From Cochliopodium minus (Eukaryota > Discosea > Himatismenida > Cochliopodiidae), in NCBI GenBank assembly GCA_024220525.1, contig JAMYWO010000029.1, forward strand, positions 143,206-156,500: DNA of 13,295 bases, in the 5' to 3' direction. The notes under the pieces were generated by a model. That model made no database searches. It was not told the origin of the DNA and was given only the letters and a program-made list of their open reading frames with translations. Within the stretch, counting starts at the first letter, position 1; the number at the start of each line of letters is the position of its first letter. The position numbers and the translations under genes are program-made. Shown here in pieces: positions 9,345 through 13,295 of the stretch.

Positions 9345-12300
9345 TCAATAATTCTCTATTTTTTGAATTATCAAGACAATTGAATGGCAAATCTTGTTAG
9401 GATCTATTGTATTTACACGACGGGGAGGCTGAGGAGTTAAATTGGGACTTAAACTGTTGCCGGTTATGGTAGACATGAAATGAGAAGTGGAATGTCTGGA
9501 CATGATAGGAGAACTATTCATGATAGTGTTGGATCTTTTCAAAAGAGGATTGTTGATTTCACCAACAAGAAAATCATCTTCCATGACATAAGCAATAAAG
9601 ACTTGTTTGAGAATAGAAAAGTGAGATTGAAGCTTTTTGATTTTGTAAACAATTCTCTTTTGTTTCTCAAACAAATCAGATCTTTTCTGCTGATCATTCT
9701 CCATTTGAAGTTCCAAAAAGACCTGGCTCTTCTGGACAATCAACTCGGTGAGCTGATCATCAATGAAAGAGAAGATTTTTTTGGCAGATTTGAAAAGGAT
9801 ATCCTGACTTTGAACATAAACTTTTTCTTTGGATTCAATCTTAGTTTTCTCAAGAAAAGGATGATATATCCGCTCAAAAAAATTGGGAATAGACTTCATC
9901 TTCCTGAGTTTATTCTTATCCTTCTCATTGCTTTCATCTTCATTCGCACCCTGAAAATAAACCTTCTTAGTCTCCATCTGCTGCCTCAAAGAATTGATTT
10001 TCTCCCGAACAACTCCGAGTCTCTGTAGTAAAGATTCCTCCTCCTTCAAATAATGTTCCAACTCATTTTTGATGTTGGGAGTCGGAACGAAAATGTTGTT
10101 GGTGTCTCTGTCACTTTTTTGTTCAACGAAATTGAGGGCGTAACTTTCCACTTTCTTGAAAAGAGATTTCTCAAATTTGCTTTTAAGTGGAGAATAAACG
10201 GAGGAAATTCTCTCTCCCCTTTATTCACAAAAGAACAAAATAAATTAAAAATGAATTAAATTTAAAAAAATAATAATAATTAAAAAATTAAAAAAATTAA
10301 AAAATTAAAAAATTAAAAAACAAATTAAAAAATTAAAAAATAACAAACTAAAAAATTAAAAAATAATAAACTAAAAAATTACAATAAATAATAATGTTAA
10401 AATATTACCAGAAGAAAAGAAAAAAATAAATTAATAAATTTAAAAAATAATAATATTCAAATAAAAAATGAAATAAAAATAAAAAAAAATAAAAAATAAA
10501 AAATAAAATTAAAAAATTTAAATTAAAGTAAAATTACCTACTAAAAAGGTTGTTCATCTGCAAGACTTTATCATCCAAATTGTTAAAAGAAAGTTCCTCC
10601 TGTATAAAAACTTCCGACTCTCTAAAAAATTCCTCAGGCTTGAAATGGGTGTCGAAACATTTGAATTGGCAGAAAAACTCCACGTATCTTTCTTGTTTTA
10701 CTTGCTCTCCTGATATGGAACAGCAATGAATAAAAGTGAGCACTGTTTCTATTTCTTCTTTGTTCAAGTTTGTCCCGAACGAAAGTGCAAGAAGTTCCTT
10801 GAAAAGCTTTTCTGTGTTTGGATCTTCCGGAAACAAAGCTAAGCACGATTTTATTGTTTGTTTCACTATCAAATAAATTAATTTTAATTTTTATATTTTG
10901 AATTTGTTTTATTTTAATTTATTTATTTTTTTTTTTTTTTATTTTAATTGTAATTTAATTTTTTTTTTTTGTTTATTTTTACTGTTTTTAATTTAATTGA
11001 TTTTTGGATTTTTTTTTAAATTGATTTCTCTGTTTTGATTTGGTTTATTTTTTTTTCAATTTATCTATTTTTTATCAATTTGTTATTTTATTTTTTCTTT
11101 TTAATTTTATTTTAAATTTTTTTAAATTTTTTTTTCATAATTTTTTTAATTTTTGTTATTTATTTTTAACATTAATTAATTTTAATTATTTTTTTTGTTT
11201 GTTATTTTATTATTTGATCTTTTTTTAAAAACTTTATTTTACTTGCTACACTCGAATTGAAACAATCACGGTAAGTCAAGACTTCACCATTATACAATTT
11301 GACGTTTTTCAAGTTTTGAAGGAGGAGGTTTCTCCATTTCCTCCAAATGAGAACTCTTTTGTTGGGTTCTGACATTTCCTTTGTTTGGTGATTTATTATC
11401 TTCAACAAATCATCAAATGATTGTGTTTGCATCTTTGAAAATTAAAAAATTTAAAATGAAATAATCAAAAAAATAAAAAAATAAAATAAAATAAATAAAA
11501 AATACAAAATAAAAAATATGTAAAATATAACAAAAAATAAAAAATACAAAATAAAAAATATGTATATAATAAAAAATAAAAAATAAAAAATAAAAAATAA
11601 AAAATAAAAAATAAAATAAAAAATAAAAAATAAATATAAAATGTAAATCAAAAAAGCAAAAATTAAAAAAGCAAAAATATAAAATGTAAAATAAAAATGT
11701 AAAAAAAATAAAAATGTAAAAATAAACGAAAAAAAATATTACAAAGTTCTTATCAATGACAAACTTGTAATTTGTGTCTATTTTAGATTATAAAAAAAAA
11801 TTAATTTCTTTTTAAACATTTTTCACTTTTACCCTTTAAATAAGAATCAATATGTTGGAGAAGTATTTTATTCTCCAGTCCGTTTGCGTAGAAGAAATAA
11901 TTATAAATCTGATTTGCAGATCCTTTGTACTTTATTTGTTGAAAGGTGGAGAACATTTCTATAATGGACGATACCATCATTTTCTTCCCAAAATTTATTT
12001 TATCCTCCAACAACTCTGGTATTCCTGAAAATTAAAAGAAAAAAAAATTTTTGAATATTTTTTCATTAATTTTGGAACTTTTAATTTTTATTTAATTATT
12101 TTTTTATGAATTATTTCTTCTTTTTTTTAAAAATTTTAATATCTTCATTTTTACATTTTTTTTTAGTAAATTTTAATTATCAAAAATAAATTGTTTTTTT
12201 TTAAATATTTTAATTTTTTGAATTTTTTTTTTATTTTAACTTTTTGTTTATTTTAAAAAGTTTTTTTTTCCATAAAATTCAAAAAATTACCATCTTCAGT

Positions 12301-13151
12301 GTAAGTCAAATCAGTGAGATGCTGACCAATATAAGGAACACAAGGAAGATTTTTATCAAAACACTCCTTGATACGCAAACGATAGTCTTTAGCATTAGAA
12401 GTCTTCAAATTGTAGAAAGTGTCTATTGTTTTGAAAAGTTTTTCGTCAACGTGAACCATGTCGTTGTTTTTCAGTTTGTAGAAAATCGCTGACTCGAAAC
12501 ATGATGCTACCCAGGTCGCTCCGAAAAAATTGTTCAACTTTATCATTTCTTGTTGTATGAGCATTAGGTGATGTGCTCTTTTTTTTTTTTTTTAAAAGAA
12601 AATTTTTATTTTGAATTTTTTTATATTTTTTATTCTTCTTTTATTTTTATTTCTTATTTTTATCATTATTTTTTTATAATTTATTTTTATTTTTATTTTA
12701 TTGATTTAAACTAACTAATTTTTACTATTTATTTTTCTCTTTAATAAAAAAAACGTTTTTATTTTTTATTTGGTTTATTAAATATTCATTAATTTTTAAT
12801 TTTTTTTTATTATTTATTTTTTTTTAATTTTTTTTTTTTAATTTTTCCTATTTATTAATTTTTCTCTTAATAAAAAAATTTACTTCCTTGATCTTTCTTT
12901 TATATCATGAGTACCAACCAAAACAGTGAGAGCCCATTGAGAACAATTGTTGAAAGATTGAATCATCCTCACAACAGAAGGAGCTTTTTTCTTGTTTTTA
13001 CTCCATTTCTGTCCAATCAACTCGAAAGGTTCTATCAACGAGAACAAATGATGTTCTGTCAATGTTATTTGAAATGCCACAACACTAGCATCCAAATCAA
13101 AAATATTGTTTGTCATTTCCTCATATCTATCGCAAATTGAAGGAAGTGGAT
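9345..13151 (-). CDS. Ras guanine nucleotide exchange factor (CDC25 domain), partial at 5' end
   Basis: RasGEFs turn Ras on by promoting GDP release. The seven minus-strand exons are 13151-12884, 12577-12291, 12024-11833, 11777-11743, 11432-11243, 10865-10538 and 10218-9345. Phases match at every junction and the gene ends in TGA. The visible part is 723 residues, with the N-terminus off the right edge. The CDC25 domain fills about residues 10-258: DLDASVVAFQITLTE, a P-S-V-V-R-M-I block, FNNCSQW, LNNFFGATWV, then LPCVPYIGQHLTDLTYTEDG, and INFGKKM with FQQIKY. This order is the family's standard one, so exchange activity is likely. After it come about 460 residues with no domain I recognise: an alpha-helical stretch, a probable coiled coil near 484-517, and a Ser/Thr/Pro tail. 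A 35-base exon bridges the end of the catalytic domain. Any REM or targeting domain would lie upstream, out of view. Confidence 0.92.
10219..10537 (-). other. RasGEF last intron, A-rich on the plus strand
   Basis: The donor is AGTAG/GTAATT and the acceptor is ATAAAG, and together they rebuild an Arg codon. The stretch is mostly repeats of runs of A with TT on the plus strand, including several tandem ATTAAAAA-like units at 10280-10380. I find no exon or RNA gene in it. Confidence 0.8.
10866..11242 (-). other. RasGEF intron, T-rich on the plus strand
   Basis: The donor is GCAA/GTAAAA and the acceptor is GATAG; the junction makes an ATG codon inside the protein. The 377 bases are strongly T-rich on the plus strand. 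An open frame at 11040-11228 there would encode only Phe/Leu/Tyr/Asn-rich low-complexity sequence and is not a gene. Confidence 0.8.
11433..11742 (-). other. RasGEF intron with (AAAAAT)n repeats
   Basis: This 310-base intron runs from the donor after the 35-base exon to a TTTCAAAG acceptor. It holds A-rich simple repeats, with the cleanest hexamer run at about 11570-11635. A 27-base segment at 11496-11522 is repeated exactly at 11538-11564. I see no coding content. Confidence 0.8.
12025..12290 (-). other. RasGEF intron, T-rich on the plus strand
   Basis: The donor is GATG/GTAATT and the acceptor is TTTTCAG, joined as a Gly codon in the EDG-IPELL junction of the CDC25 domain. The 266 bases are A/T-only runs with no other feature. 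Confidence 0.8.
12578..12883 (-). other. RasGEF intron, T-rich on the plus strand
   Basis: The donor is AGGAA/GTAAAT and the acceptor is a long A run ending AAAG, and the junction rebuilds a Lys codon. A second AG lies two bases further on but would shift the frame. The 306 bases contain long T runs and nothing else that I can support. Confidence 0.8.
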
Positions 13152-13295
13152 CTTTTATTTTTTAATTTATTAATTTATTAATTTTTTTATTTTTATTTCT
13201 TTTTTTATTTTTTGTTACTATATTTTTTTATTCTTTATTACAATATTTTTACTCTTTCTTCTTTATTTTTATTATTTTATTTTTATTTAATATTT
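13152..13295 (-). other. End of an upstream RasGEF intron, running off the right edge
   Basis: On the minus strand the acceptor ATAAAAG precedes the first visible exon at 13151, which starts in phase 1. The rest of the window is T-rich on the plus strand and has no further exon. The preceding exon and the start codon are outside the window. Confidence 0.75.

Noticed and set aside
9480-10028. Plus-strand 182-residue protein
   Set aside because: It is antisense to the last RasGEF exon. The minus strand reads 291 codons in phase with the upstream exons; the plus frame has no supporting domain or splice structure.
11040-11651. Hydrophobic low-complexity frames on either strand (11040-11228, 11451-11651)
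   Set aside because: They come from T-rich or A-rich intron repeats and encode only Phe, Leu, Ile and Tyr runs; they are not membrane proteins.

Overview
This is a very A+T-rich stretch of a eukaryotic nuclear genome. It holds parts or all of four intron-containing protein genes and no RNA gene, transposon or CRISPR array that I can see. I assembled the genes by hand. Nearly every gap between open frames has a GT donor (mostly GTAA) and an AG acceptor, the codon phases match across each junction, and the joined proteins read through known domains without a break. Outside the genes and in the introns the DNA is almost only A and T. TAA, TAG and TGA all end genes, so the code is standard. The Asn-rich tract and the set of Ras-type regulators suggest an amoeboid protist, for example dictyostelid-like Amoebozoa or Anaeramoeba-like Metamonada. 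I cannot fix the lineage from the sequence.

Layout. (1) 254-3500, minus strand: the first seven exons of a Roco-family gene (leucine-rich repeats, Roc GTPase, COR), cut off at the left edge inside an intron. (2) 3501-3805: a short divergent intergenic region. (3) 3806-5163, plus strand: a complete nine-exon gene for a metallo-beta-lactamase-fold enzyme of the Blh/persulfide-dioxygenase type, with very short introns and two micro-exons. (4) 5164-5475: an A+T-rich gap. (5) 5476-9191, plus strand: a complete four-exon gene for a DEP-RasGAP protein with a long disordered tail. (6) 9192-9344: a short gap between convergent genes. (7) 9345-13151, minus strand: the last seven exons of a RasGEF (CDC25-domain) gene with an unusual 460-residue C-terminal extension. 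Its 5' part lies beyond the right edge.

Three of the four genes are regulators or members of Ras-like GTPase switches. A Ras off-switch (RasGAP) and a Ras on-switch (RasGEF) stand tail to tail, and a Roco GTPase lies a few kilobases away. Whether they act on the same GTPase is inference. The fourth gene is a probable sulfur-metabolism enzyme that resembles bacterial proteins and may be an old lateral acquisition, now fully equipped with introns.
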